NCBI GenBank assembly: GCA_026419785.1
Contig: JAODTK010005840.1
Span: forward strand, 1-64,000
Length of the DNA: 64,000 nucleotides
Direction: 5' to 3'
Source of the DNA: Sclerodactyla briareus
Lineage: Eukaryota > Echinodermata > Holothuroidea > Dendrochirotida > Sclerodactylidae
This document shows, piece by piece, positions 10,501 through 23,900 of this stretch (the first letter of the stretch is position 1; every line of letters begins with the position of its first letter). The notes beneath the pieces are model-generated. The model was not told the DNA's origin. It worked only from the letters and a program-made list of their open reading frames with translations, and did not search any database. Position numbers and translations under genes: made by a program.

Positions 10501-13500
10501 GGTCCCCACACTCAATCCCCCCCCTATGGCGAATTTCACTTACTACACCATATTGCCTTCTGCCAACCAGGGACAATACACAAATTTTCATTGGGGTGCA
10601 AACTATGTGGGACCAACGTTCCTGGGGACCAACTTCTTTCAGTTTTTGTTCAGATGACCCTTTCTGCAGGTCAACCATGATGCGGTGGGGGATCAGATTT
10701 GCAGGAGACTCCATCCTTGCTTTCCACTGGATGTCCCCACCCCCCCCCCCCATTCGGACCCCACACCCTCCTCTCAAAATACAGTGGTCTACCCAATGTG
10801 GACCAAGCCCTTTGAAGTAAAAGTAATGTACTTATCGAGATCAGGCCCATGGTAAAAGTACAGGGTCTCCTCCGAAGCCAAGAATCCAGCATTTCATACA
10901 GGGGCTCCCATGAGTGCAAGCGAAGACAGATGGGGGGCAATGTTTAGACAAGAATGCCCCGCTTAATAGGCTCACGCCCACACAAAAAGTAATGACTATG
11001 AAATTAAGACCACGCTCACATTACTCACGTTACAAGCTTGGATCCGGTGACACCAGATCTCTCCTAACCAATGGTCCGATTATGATGGACCCCGGATCAG
11101 TTACAGTAGGAGAAGTTGTGTGGAAGAGGAATGGCTCTTTTGGGTTAAATTCAGTCACTGAGACTGACCTCTCTGCAGTGGTGCATGACACATTCCCAAT
11201 ACCTCTGCATGGTCATGTCAAATGGGGGTCATTGTCAAAAAATATCATGACTACATGGGCGTCACTTCCCCTGAAGTCACAAGGCGGACTCTGAGGTGTG
11301 TCATTCGCTCAGATTTGAAGGAGATCTGGGAAGAAAGAAAACACGCGCCCCCTACTAATGGGTACGTTCAATCATTTTGACTGATGGGTGTCAATGTATA
11401 CAGACAGGAATTATATGACCCCAACCTCTGACAATGATCGCCCTGGTCGGGAATATATTTATGGAGGTTGTGGCATGCAGTTGATGAATGCAAAGGCCTG
11501 CTCCCAGTTTGCAGTATGATGAAATGGTGTCAAAGGGTCAACAGGGTCACAGGCACACTTTCTTGGCAGTCTGTTTGATATTAGCCTACGAACACTGTAA
11601 AACGACCATAGAATTATTCAATCAAGATTCCAAAACTCCCCTGGCGAAAAACATACATAGTCTATTAATGAACTTGGCAACTTTCCACCTAATCCCACAA
11701 TAGTAGAACATGGGAATTTATTGGGGTGGTTTCCAAAGAGTGTTAAAGAGGGTGGTGACAATCTAGGAAGAAACGGCCGGCAGCAACGATTGATTGCTAT
11801 GAAGAAAATGGGTCAGTCCACAGGATGTCAAGCCAGGACTTGGTGGTGAGCATACGCACTTAAAACCGTGAATCGACTCGGTCCGGTAGCCAGTTATACG
11901 TGAGTGTTGACAGCACATTAAGTAAGTAGGTATAGGGGTCAAGTCGAGACTAACCCCTCAGAATATTATGTGCATGCACCAATGTGGATTGCATTGATGC
12001 TCCCAACCTTAATCCCTGAGGCAATGATATGTGAGACATTGTTAGATCATTCTTCACCGGTACTCAGCACATCTTCTGGGCAAATCATGTAACATGTGCG
12101 TCACCTGCATAGAGTGTCTTCTAGTTTTAGGACAGTCATGTTCTACCCGATCTATCGTCTGTCCGCGAAGTAAGGACGAAACAAGTCCTTCCCTTGAGTG
12201 CCCCTGGAGGGTCAACAATTAGGAGACAACATGACTTCTTCATGTTCAGGTATGCAAAATTAGCATCTTCTCAGATCTTCAAAAGGTGCGCCGTTTCCGG
12301 TTGATTAAGCTAATCAGCGTTATTTCAAGGTTGGTTGACGGGCATTGGCGGGCCAAACTACCCTGGGTGGTCTATTGTCTAGGAAATACAATCATGTCAG
12401 AACGGAAATTTTAAAACTGTTGTACGCGTTCAAACAACATCAGGCCGATGTCGGAGAGACACATGGGTCAACTGTGTGGGCGACTGGCATGTATGATCAG
12501 CATCAGCTGAAACATCTAAAACAAGACTTCACTTGCATGTGCAATTGTAATGACGCACGCAGCCCTTATACCCGTGAGAGGGTTAGTCTTGTCAAAGTGG
12601 GTCAACAATTATTGTACTTGATGAACCTCTCAGACACTTAGATGATTTACATTTCCTTGAAAGAGACCCACTAGTAGGTTTTCCTCTTTCTTTTTACTTA
12701 ATGGCCATTCGGGGTTACAGTTCAAATGAGATTAATAAGATATTGTGTCAAAGGTCATAAAGAACAATGGCAGTTCGACTTGCAAGCACAGTGTGTAGAA
12801 CGATCTTTCCGAATCTCCCCTGCGACTTACAATCCTGCCACCAAACTTTTTTTTTTTTTTTTTTGGGGTTTTTTTTTTTTTACAGCTTCAGACTTAACAG
12901 GCTGCGCCGGTATTGAAGTACCATTGCAGCTTGGTTCCAACAAGGTTATATGGTGGAGAATGGAAACTGTATCTATCGGGTCCGAACGCCATTCCAATCC
13001 GATGTTTCTATGTGGATTTATTCGGCCTTCAAAGTTTGAGCCCTTAGGCAGAGAAACTGGGGAGAATCCCAATTGCACAATAACGCTGAGGTCAACACAT
13101 GTACACACCAGAAATTATGTTATGTACTTGATCGTTTCATTTTGTTATAAGTCACATTTATCAGAAGTTTGGTAGTGTTTCTCTCACCAAAGCAACTACC
13201 ACACATACCAACCCACTACAGCAATCGGCTCCCATAGACTAAATGTTTTTCGAAAGGAAATAATGTTTGATTTCATGTAAAACAAGACTGTTTGTCAGCG
13301 AGGGGTGGGGGGGGTGGGGTGGGTTGTACAAGTATGACTTATTTATTATTGGCAATGGGTTTGCATTTCGATCTTGCGCAATGATGCTTCACATACACAA
13401 ACTTCAAATGAACTCTAAACTCTGTAACGGAAAGTCCTATGAACTTCCGGTTTGGACTGCCGCATTTAGTTTTTATCCAGCTATTGAATTAGCTCCTGAA

Positions 13501-14394
13501 TGAATCATCCTTAGTTGCCCTTTAAGGGTGCATACGTACATGAATGAAGCTGCTCCACCTCATGTCCCCAAACCTCTCACAAATATATGAGGGGCGCGGG
13601 AGCCACAAACTCAAAGATGTGCCAAAACTTAGTTGATCTGTAACAGGGATTGCTCATAAGTGGGCCGAGTTACCGGGGGCCCTGAAAGTTATTAGATATT
13701 TTTCAGGTCTTTGAACAAGAATCCTGGACCTCTTCATTTGTCACATACCTATACCAAATATATTCACCCAAGTAGTTGGCAACCCTGCCAGAGTTTTTTC
13801 TCACAATTTTCCAAAGACCATCTGCGCCTTCCTCTATTGTCTCCACAGTACCTGGCCCTTACAAGAGGTATTCATTTTCTGCTGACATTCAATACATCCC
13901 TGCTTCGGAAGCCATAATGTTCCTCGGAGTCTTTACCATGTTCACCTTTTTTTCCAATGGTTGGTGGGCTGGTCAGGGCCCGTACCCCGCCGGTATGTCA
14001 TTTTGGTTCTTGGAGAGGGTGTAAAAGACCTTAACGAACTGGATTCCGTTACAACTGACGCATACAACAATGGTTAGGTAATATACAGTACCTTTTGGGG
14101 TAGGCCATGTAACACCTACACTATTATGTGACTCACAGGTATGTATCCATGAACTATCCTTTTACTATTCCACCGGTGTGCATGAGTCCCCACTATTTCA
14201 AGGACTCGACCGCTCACCAGGGGGCAAACTATTTGCCTACACAGGGGTGCGTTCTCTTCAAAAGGCATGATGTCTGCCTGACGGAGAAAATCGATCAATT
14301 CAATGTTGGCAGTGTCAGGTGGGTGGTGAATATCAGACAGAGCTAAAATTGCAAGACTCAGACAAATCTACATAGTATCTAATCTAGAAACTAC
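10501..14394. other. Unrecognised DNA with T-runs
   Basis: No supported gene. Open frames of 126 (10914-11294, plus), 98 (12345-12641, plus) and 149 codons (12726-13175, plus) have no family motifs, and the last is stretched by the poly-T runs at 12847-12864 and 12869-12881 read as Phe. A G-rich patch lies at 13300-13322. Introns or diverged repeats cannot be excluded. Confidence 0.45.
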
Positions 14395-14405
14395 AAAAAA
14401 AAAAG

Positions 14406-14445
<40 letters not shown>

Positions 14446-14465
14446 TGATCAGACTTGGGGGAGAA

Positions 14466-14496
<31 letters not shown>

Positions 14497-14611
14497 CAAC
14501 CACAAAAAAAAAAACAAAAAACAAAAGAAAAAAAAAAAAGAAAAAAAAAAAAAAAAAAAGTAAAAAAACAAAACAAAAAAAAAGAAAAAAAAAAAAAAAA
14601 AAAAAAAAAAA
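14395..14611. repeat. A-rich low-complexity tract (about 217 bp)
   Basis: It is almost pure A on the plus strand, broken by single G or C bases and one short unique island (GGTGATCAGACTTGGGGGAG) near 14444-14463. It may be an expanded retroposon tail or a collapsed and mis-called homopolymer region. No retroposon body was recognised upstream. Confidence 0.85.
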
Positions 14612-16159
14612 CTAGAGTTAGGACTTGTCTCTAGGCTTCATCTAGTCTTGCCGTACACACCAGGTTAGTTATCTAGAATTATTTTGATGGCCTCATGTCA
14701 AAATTTGGTTTGCATGATTGATACAGCAGTCTGAGCAAACTGCAGCTGACCATACGGGATACTTAATAATTTCAAGCATGAAGACACCAAAGACACATAT
14801 TACCCACTTCCAGTGTTTGTGCAAGATGTTGCAGTTATAGCTGCCAGCCCTCTCAAGACTGCAGCCATGAGTATAGCTATGTTGCAATGTATCATTGAAG
14901 ACACTTCTGGGCAATTTGTTGTACGGCTATGTACTCCGCTACAGGCTGCAGCCGTTAGGCCTGCAAGGAGTAGAACCTACACTGTCATGTAATAAATAGA
15001 TGGATGATGGCTATGTATCTATGGAGACAACAATCCATGTGGAGAGTACCCGAAAATGTAATTTCAGCTGGCTGCCGGCAGCCTGCAGCAGTCTCGAAAC
15101 GTAGCCGCCAAGCAGCACAATTAGCATTCTAACAAAGTTCTGATGTCCATTAATGAAGGCAGCACGATACATTAGGGCCCATGGTGCCTAGTGATGTGTA
15201 CCAAGGCTGCATTGGACAGCGTGCAACAACAGGGCAAATGTTCACAACGACTCGAAATGGGGATATACCGGATGTCAATGCTAGGTTCCAGGAGCATCAA
15301 AATTTGTGTAAATTTGCTTACTAACCACAGATCAAAGGGCATTTACCAATTGTACACCTATTGTGCAAGGTATTCCAACTCGTTGGACCCAAGACCAATA
15401 TGCCAATCATGAATTTACCGAAGCCTATATATAGTTTGGCAATTCAATATTGAAAATCTGGCTATATTGCAAATCACGTTGCAGAGATAGCTTCTTTTTT
15501 TTTTTGTGCGTAATCATTCATACTATGATGTGGGTATCATCATGCTTTAACACGCTACCGTGAATTAATAATATTTGTGACACATCCCACGATCCTGGCA
15601 GGTTAGCTAGTTGACACAGCAACACATCTATTTAGCAACATGCTAAATTTCGGCATTATCCATTCAATTCTCTATCTTACAAATTTTTTCACGGGTCGAT
15701 ATAGTCCTATATGGACCTCAAGTTGTGCTTTTGTTTCACAAACAGGGCGCTGCCAGCTTGGCATTTACAACGGATTGCGACGTATTGGAAGGATTACCCA
15801 AATGGGAACAATGTCCAACCTTGGCCACCACTCGCAACAGCAGTTTGTGAGTGCAAAAACAATTCTGTATGGGGCCCCATAAAGTTTTTGGGTCCTGAGC
15901 CATCCCCCCCCAACCCCCTCAACCCCCCTCCTCCTTCAGTTGGGCAAGCAGTTTTTGTTTCATTATCTGGTTCACTTCTGTCCACACCCACACACACAGA
16001 ATTGTTCATATCTGCAGTTGAGGGGTCCCTCCTACCCTTCAAACGGGTACATTGTACTATTTAAGTGCATTGATTCTTGTATCCAGAGTTTAAAATAGGT
16101 GCCAGTAAAACACAACTCATAACTTGCTTTAAGCCCTTCCCCTGCCCTCCCCCTCATCA
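14612..16159. other. Unrecognised intergenic DNA
   Basis: CTGCAGCC-like words recur around 14730-15110 (for example GACTGCAGCCATGAG, CAGGCTGCAGCCG, GCCTGCAGCAG), but I could not define a periodic unit. No gene was recognised. Confidence 0.4.
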
Positions 16160-16169
16160 CCCTACGTTT

Positions 16170-16330
16170 TTCAATTACATGAGCATTGAAACCTCGATTC
16201 CTGGTAGCCACGACTCCCAAAAAAAGTGCACAAAAAGGGGAAAACACACACATTAATTTGCTTTGGCCCTCACCCAACGCTTCCAGCTTCCATGAGCGCG
16301 CTGGACCCTCGATTCTGGTAGCCCCCAGTG
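16170..16330. repeat. Short local duplication, two units about 120 bp apart
   Basis: Near 16178-16209 and 16291-16323 the sequence repeats CATGAGC, a short gap, then ACCCTCGATTCTGGTAGCC or a close variant. The intervening DNA is not obviously repeated, so this may be the remains of a two-copy tandem unit. Confidence 0.5.
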
Positions 16331-19300
16331 TGAAGATATACAACAAAACATATGTAAGTAACTAGGCATATTAAGACTGCTTCAAGCACACACCAAACAC
16401 CCATAAAAAACCAGTACCCGCATGCCAGTGACGTCACCCCTACAAATCCTCGCCGCTTGCCACTCCGCAATACCAGTCCTATTAAGCGAATTACCTCCGC
16501 GGACAGGAATGTCGTTCGATAAAATAGACGGCGGTTTCATGGGAAACGGGAGCATTGCTGTTTACTACAATTCTGACTTGTATCTGGGGTCACTCACGAG
16601 GGAATGGCAGAGTGCCCCCAACTTCCTCAACTATCACCTTTAACTGGAAAGACACAGGCCGATTGGACCAGAAACCAATGTTATAACTAGCGATGGGACA
16701 TCCTCACCTACAGGACATCTGAAATTTTTAGGGTCCCAAAAAGTGTAGAGAAAATGCTCTCCTACATGAGAATGTCATGCTCTGATAATTTTTGGACCAT
16801 ATGGCCACTGGGGATATATAGGAGACAAGTAAATATTGCCTTGAACATGCCTCTTCAATATGACGAGAAAGGTTAGGATCGTCACCATGTCAAGGGACAA
16901 TTTACTGTTTGCACTATGGGGTGATATAGTAAGATCATGACCATTTCCACAAACGGTAACGTTTGTGAATCTGCGAGCTACGAATACTAACCCGTATTGC
17001 AACATTGCACCTAATTTACCACCATCTAGAAACTCCCTGGCGATTTTGAGCGCCCCATCTGGTCAAAAACATCAAGAAGTCATCCTCCTGATTTGCAGTG
17101 TTCACAACACGACCGAACACTGTTTAGAACACGTTGCAATTTAGAATGATTGTTGGGTGGCCAGATGGGATGCTTCAAATTTGCCAGAGATGCTAGATGT
17201 AATAAATTAGGGTGCAATGTTGCAATGTGGTTAAGTTGAGTATGGTAGTAGAATTTTGTTAATTTTCCCCCCCCCCCCAGGAAAAAATTTGTGAGAAGGA
17301 AAATTGCTCCCATTTTCCAGATCTTGGCTCAAATGACATGATGCTGACGGTGTTAATCCTCCTTGATCCTGAAAAACACTCTTGTACAGGAAAGACCATA
17401 GGAGGGATTTCTCTTCCTTATGAGCGCTCCAACCCTGGTGACAAAATTGAGACCGAGAATTTGAACCCAGGGGAATTGTGACACAGAATTATCCATTCAC
17501 CCGTGGTGACCAACCACATGCTGTGAAACGAGGCTGTGAAAGTCCTTCAACTTGGGTTTTGGGCTTCCGCGCGCCAGGATCACCAGAAGGTTGACTTTGT
17601 CAAAACACAAATAAAGTTAAAACAGCCAGGCCACCAACTCGCTCAACTGTATGATTGGGCGATTGCAAGTCATCATCATTCCCCAACGGATCAGCCACTA
17701 ATAAGCTAAATTTTGCCATTTGAGGGCTCTACACGGTCAAAGGGGTGGTACTGGCGAAACGCGAAAGCGACGGCATCCCTTTTTTGTCCTTAATTTACTA
17801 GTTCAGTACGCAAGAAGCATTCGTCGCAAAACCCCAAGCAAACCGAAATAAACCACTTTTGAGTTGGGGAAGGCTCTTTCATACCGGCCAAATCTGAGGA
17901 TTCCCTAACTTTCAACAAGTGGTTACACTCTTGAAATGACACTCTCCCCCAGTGAAGTATACAGTGAAGTTCAAATTATGATTGGAACTCCAAATTCGGA
18001 TTCCTTGTGTCATCAAGGCCACTAAACCAGTAATTGGGGGCCTATTAGCAATATCCCGATTAAGGTGAGCAACTGTTAGGCCATACAACACTCAATGGCC
18101 TACTTTCTACACATAAGTTAAACAGGGGTTCAGTGGAAAACAACATGGCCCATGCTCCAATTATAGTTAAAAGCACTTTCTATGGGAGGTCCAGGCTCAA
18201 ACAATAGCCCCCCTGTTTGTGGTGGAGAGGACCAGAACCCCACATAAATGGGACTAATCATCTTCGTACACATGTATTTCAAGAAACAAGCCAGAAGTTG
18301 TTGGGATAGTTCCATCTGATCGCAGTCCGGTTGGAAAAAGTAATCCACCAATATCTCTGTTCCACTTCGGACGGAGTGTTCTGTGGTGCAGACTCGGAAC
18401 CATGAGGAGCCATTAGACTACACCCAATAGGTTAACCGGGGCTTATTAAATGATGGGAAGCCAAGTCCAAATACAGATACTAGTGTTGCTTCTGAATGGT
18501 GTGGGTCACTAAGTGGCAGTGCATATTTTAAAGGCAATGAGCTTGGATCACGCTTTGAGCTCAGGGCCATAAACAGAGGAGGGGGGGGGGGGGGGGGGGG
18601 GGGGAGGACCAGATTTGTTAAAAAAATGTTTGGATAGGTGGGCAATGTTTTTTCTATTCGCGTACCAGAAAACACATTGTCCCGGTGTGAAAATAGGGAA
18701 AACAGGTCAACAGGAGCACAGGTCTGGAAAAAAGTGTAAGGGGGGTTGGCAATTGTAGCCCCTCCCTCTACACCCCACAATGGGGGCCCCTAAGAACTAG
18801 TGATGCACGTTTGTCATTACGGGAAGAACCACAGTAAAGCGAAAACATCAATTGATGTTATCCATGAATGTGAAATAAAATGATAACAACAATTATTGCA
18901 GTGTCATATAGTGGATGAAAGCAAAAATTGGTGTAATCATCTCGTTCAGTAACTCCGAATCTATGGGTCCTTAAAAAAAAAGCAATATTCAGTCAACTGC
19001 GAGAATGCTCAATCATACAAGCTCCCACATAACTTTAATGGAATGCAAACATACAGGTTTAAAAGTCCATACATATATTTGCGGGGTTTTCTAGGCTACG
19101 TTAACTCTAGCATTATCTAATTTTAACCGTCTGCAAGACAGTCACTAGTGGGAATGCGCGTGAACGAGTATTTCCTTCACTGGGAAATCGGTCCCACAGG
19201 GCCACCTTGTCTCAATTGCCACAGGGTCCTTCCACCAGTGAAGAGCAGTGTTAATTGAGTAGTCTGGTACAAGGCCACTGATTACACGCATGACACCACT

Positions 19301-20905
19301 GTCCCAACTGGACTAGTAAATATGGGTGTGAATGGTTGGGACTGATCACTGGAACGGTGGTGGGCAGTTCATCCTGGGTCAAGCGACACAGTGTCCGCCT
19401 ACGTACGTACATCTGGGCGCCATACCCTACCACCAGCAGGGTATGAGGCAAATATTCAACCACTTCCACCGAAAAAAACATTGAACCTATACTGTGCTTA
19501 TTGTATGTGTGCATGCTAGGCCCAATAGGAAGTTCAATTAACAGCCTCAGTTTTTAGGGACATTTGATCGTGAATTTTCATGGATGGTCCACGAGACATT
19601 CCACGAGAATGTGAAGCTAGCTCAATTGCGATCAAGTCAGATAGCAGTCTAGATAGGAATATGAATACAGAAAATGTTTGTTTGAAAGACACATAGCCTA
19701 ATATATTTTGTCAGAATTAGGTTGGTAAGAATCCTTCCCTTAACTAAAATGACAAACATTTAGACCGAAAATATTTATTAATTAGGCAGGACTGGGAGAA
19801 TTTGGTGATTACCCACGAGCTGTTAGTGGTGAGCATGTGCACTACATCCGTGAGAGAAATTCAATGCTAAAGCCCAGGACTAGGCATCGCCATGATGAGA
19901 ACTGTTCAGTCACTGTCTATGTGGACTGGAGCAGAGATTCTGGTTATAGAACAACCTTACTCGGCTCAGGGCAGGGGGGGCAAGCCAAGGGAGAGTGGGG
20001 AAGAGGGCAAACTCTGCAACATTCTTTCCGCCAGGATTATACTGAGTGAAATACCTGCTGAGGAGATACAGTAACCCGTCACATACCACATGGAAGAGCC
20101 CTGAATTCTCAGTAAGTGGAAGTCACACTCAGTCCAAAGGCCTACTAGGGGGAACACTTTGACGAACCCCATCAGAAGCACACCAGGTGTAATCAGGTTC
20201 GGTTGTTCCCCCCAGTAAGTGACAAGAGCCAATATCTCATCAGTCATGATCAGTGGAAGGCACAATGAGACAAACATCCCCTCCGTGAAAACTCCAACAG
20301 GATGGGACTACCCAGAAACAGGAAATGATAGGTGAAAGGCACGAACGGAAAACCGACACACAGATCATAGTGACAACCACCACTAAAACGTGAGGACTAC
20401 AGGAAGGAACTTCCAGACAACCTGTACCCTCCACAGGGTGAGTGAAATAGCCAGGTGGTTGAGGCCAGTCATATTTGCCATATTGCAACCTGTGCCAAGA
20501 AAGAAGGGGGGCAACTGGTTAAAAGTCTGGAGCACGACTAGAATTCGGCTATCCCTTATTGCTTGGAAACATAAAACACTTGTTGAGCAACTTTTATGAC
20601 ATTGTGTGCGGAGGCCCTCAAGAAGTGGGGGCAGTTGGTTACAAAGTCACAAAGGCCTGATGCACCCCCCCCCCCCCTTCCCACACAGGATTCGTTTGCC
20701 CCTAGCCTACCACATCAAAGTTATATATGTTTGATGAAACTCCAAACAAGTTGCAGTAAGGCAAACACCTGCCAACTGTGATAGGTACAATAGGATTATG
20801 ATGGATAAAGGGCGCTCGATCTCTGCGGTTTTACAATTTGGTTAGTCAAACAAATGTCTTTTTGAGAGTGTAGTGATAGTAGGCTCGCCTATTTAATTAA
20901 CCTGC
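16331..20905. other. Unrecognised DNA with a 24-nt poly-G run
   Basis: There is a pure G run at 18581-18604 and several shorter C runs (for example 17270-17279). Open frames of up to 120 codons lack motifs, and the longest (18418-18780, minus) reads the G run as poly-Pro. No gene is supported. Confidence 0.45.
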
Positions 20906-20926
20906 CAGCAGCAGCAGCAGCAGCAG
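20906..20926 (+). repeat. (CAG)7 microsatellite
   Basis: Seven uninterrupted CAG triplets. No open frame with recognisable protein sequence contains it. Confidence 0.9.
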
Positions 20927-20947
20927 CTTGCGCAAGATGTGGATGCA

Positions 20948-20979
20948 CAGTACGGGGCGAGTACTGTACGGGGCGAGTT
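20948..20979 (+). repeat. Two-copy 16-bp direct repeat
   Basis: The word GTACGGGGCGAGT occurs twice in tandem, spaced 16 bp apart. It is a simple local duplication. Confidence 0.75.
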
Positions 20980-23900
20980 GAGTTATGAAATAGATTGCCC
21001 CACATCTCTCATATCAAGGACAGGACAAAACCACCCCCTACTCTCAGAAAGAAATAAATAAGGCCAGGGAGGGGAAGGTAAAAAGATACCTTACAGGGGT
21101 AAAAAACGCGAAAAAGCATATTATCACAGAGCAAGACGGTCTAGATTTTTGGTTTTGTTTAGTTGTTGGTAACTTGATACCACTGCTTCCGCATGCGAAA
21201 ACCATGACCCAGGAAAAATTACAATGAGTTGAACTTTTCCCCCCCCCCCCCCTTGTCATGGTGGTTATTCCCATCAGAGGACAGAGAGACAGAGAAGAAG
21301 AAAACAGGACGTGAGTTGAATACTGTAGCATGAAAGTCAGTCTCAGACAAACCAGACAAACCCCCCCCCTAACAGGCGCGGTACAGAGAATTGACTTGGG
21401 GGGGGGGGGGGGTTACGGCCTAGGGGGGGGTGGGTCTCTAAGGAAAAAAGGTTCCCCACCACTTGGCAAAAAAATGAGACACCAAATGGGGCAATCTGCA
21501 ATAATCATGTTCGGAATATAACTGGTGGATGGCTGTACGTGGCAACTTTCAAATACTGAATGATGATCTTTCAAGCGTTTTACTTTTTTCTCTTCTTCCC
21601 CAATTTTGTTTTTGTCACTTGGGTCAGGCAAACCCCCCAACCCCCCCCCCCCCCCCCTCTATGGATATGCCAATGCCCCCAATGAATCACCCCCTGGTGA
21701 GCCTGCCTCTGGGACTCCTCTAAATGGCTAAACCTACATCCTTCGCAAATGCTATGATACTGTCCAACCAGTTGTGTTACAATTACCCTCCCATACCCAC
21801 AAATGTGTGATTAGGAGAACCTTGGCACATCAAAGATCAAGATCGGGAATCCATTCGTTGAGAACCATCATTCTAGTGTTCCAAGTGACATTAATCGGTA
21901 TAGAATTGAATCGGCCCTATATGGCATATTGGAATCAGTCATCGGAATCGGTAAATCGCTCATCTAGTTCCGATCATGAGAATCCTGAATTACCCATAAC
22001 ACACGTGCGGCAGAATTGCAAACATTTTATTGCTCAAAATTGGAACACTCTGTACGTAAACACACAGTCAAATCTCACAACACCCACACCACACCTTTTG
22101 ACGCCCAAATGTCTTGCGATTTCCACATGCGCTAGGCATCCCCCCCTTCGGAACCTGCCCTCAACCCGATAAATAAAACTCACAATTTAACATTGTCCAT
22201 TCAGCCCTAACATAAGTAGGTTCTATGCTTGCATCGCGCTATCCCCGGTCTAGACCATAAGACACACTCAAACTACGAATGGCCCCATGCTACAACATAC
22301 TCATTGCCTGGATTTGCATGGATAACGGACAGCAACACAATGCTCGAGTTGTTCTAGGTACAGCACTACATGTGTACACACATACACGCTGTTGTTTGTG
22401 TACAGGTATGCACGGAAACTATTTTCTTTCTGGTCTCTCGTGTAGCCGGCCGCGTGATAATCAACTTTGATATGTAACCAGAGTAGCGGAGCTGTGCTCC
22501 TAATCCATTTAGAAAGCTGGCATATATATTTTGTCTCTTCGCCAGGGCCCAACATATGCTTGCAATGAAAATATGGAATCGGATAAGTATTGACTTCAAA
22601 CTAAAGCTGAAATTTGACTACATACATACACCGTATTTTACTATCGATGGGATTTTCCTCAGGCAAGTTGCCTACATCAGCGACGATAATGAACGTTTAA
22701 TGTGCTGAGACTTGTAATTGGGATCGGACCGTTATGGAAAAAATAATTGGTAATCGATAACAGCCGCTGTTTTGGCATAATCGTGGACACTACATCATTC
22801 ATTAACTGCAGGTCTCCATGTTTACGGAGAGCCGCTTCATCCCACATCTTCTGTTTAAAATAGCCAGGTCTTATGGAATTTACACAGTTTAAAAGCCAAC
22901 TGCTGCCATATGCTGCACACCCACATATGAGCTGTCCGTAGACATTGAGGCGCTCATCTCAAGAATGAGGACAGGTCTGACCCAGTTGGCCACCTTTCAT
23001 TCTCAGATTTTTTAAAGCGTCTGTGGTTTTAATGGCAGGTGCCTCCGTTACCAGTTCCAATTAGTGGGAGTTCGATTCTTCCACTTTATTTGCGACAATG
23101 AGCGCTTGGTAAAAAAACCGGTCCCATTTCTTGCACCCAGCTGGCTGGCAGTCGGAGGGGGAAGTCGATCGAGTACAGAGGTAAGAAAGAAGTAAATTCT
23201 CCTCTGGCATGCAGTCAACAATGCAATGAGTACTTGAATCACTTCAACCAAAAGAGCTGAATTTAGACGTGTTGAACAGAATGGCCAAAAAACAGGCCCT
23301 CAAATGGGACAGTTCCCACGTATAAAAAACAACACCCCAGGCCACAGAGAATTTTAAAAGGGAGCGGGTGGAGGTGATTGAGATCCTGGGAAAAAAATTT
23401 TACTGCAGGGAGTCATGCCCGCGTTTTCCAGCACTTTTTGGTCAGGCGTCAGCATTAGTAAAACTGATAGGTTGATTGGGCTTGTGAAACCGTTTTTGAG
23501 ACCTGGAGATAGGATCATTACCCAATGTCGCTTGAATCATTTGTTTATTTTGGCTTTTGACCGGGGTAGGATAATCCAACTTGCCCTCAATAAGAATTCA
23601 CTAAACCACCGTATAATTGTATGAGATTACCATGCAAAGGAATCCAGCGGCACATTTAGATTGTCCCTCCTGCGAAAATCCCCCTGCTTGCCACGCACCA
23701 TTGATTCTAGCGGCTTGTTGGAAAGACGACTTAGGAGGAGGGTTCAAGATATACTATGAAAAACAGGGGTGTTTTAACCTACCTAAGCACCGAACCTACG
23801 CCCCACCTACCCACCCCACTAGCTAAGGTCTATATGGTACCTTCACTTTCCCTTGTGCACCATGTTTTATGTCGTTGGTCACGTTTCGTTCAATAGTAGT

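Noticed and set aside
12726-13175. 149-codon plus-strand open frame
   Set aside because: Contains a long Phe run made by two poly-T tracts; flanking text has no motif.
20906-20926. CAG repeat as a possible polyglutamine-coding exon
   Set aside because: No frame through it has recognisable protein sequence and stops lie close on both sides.
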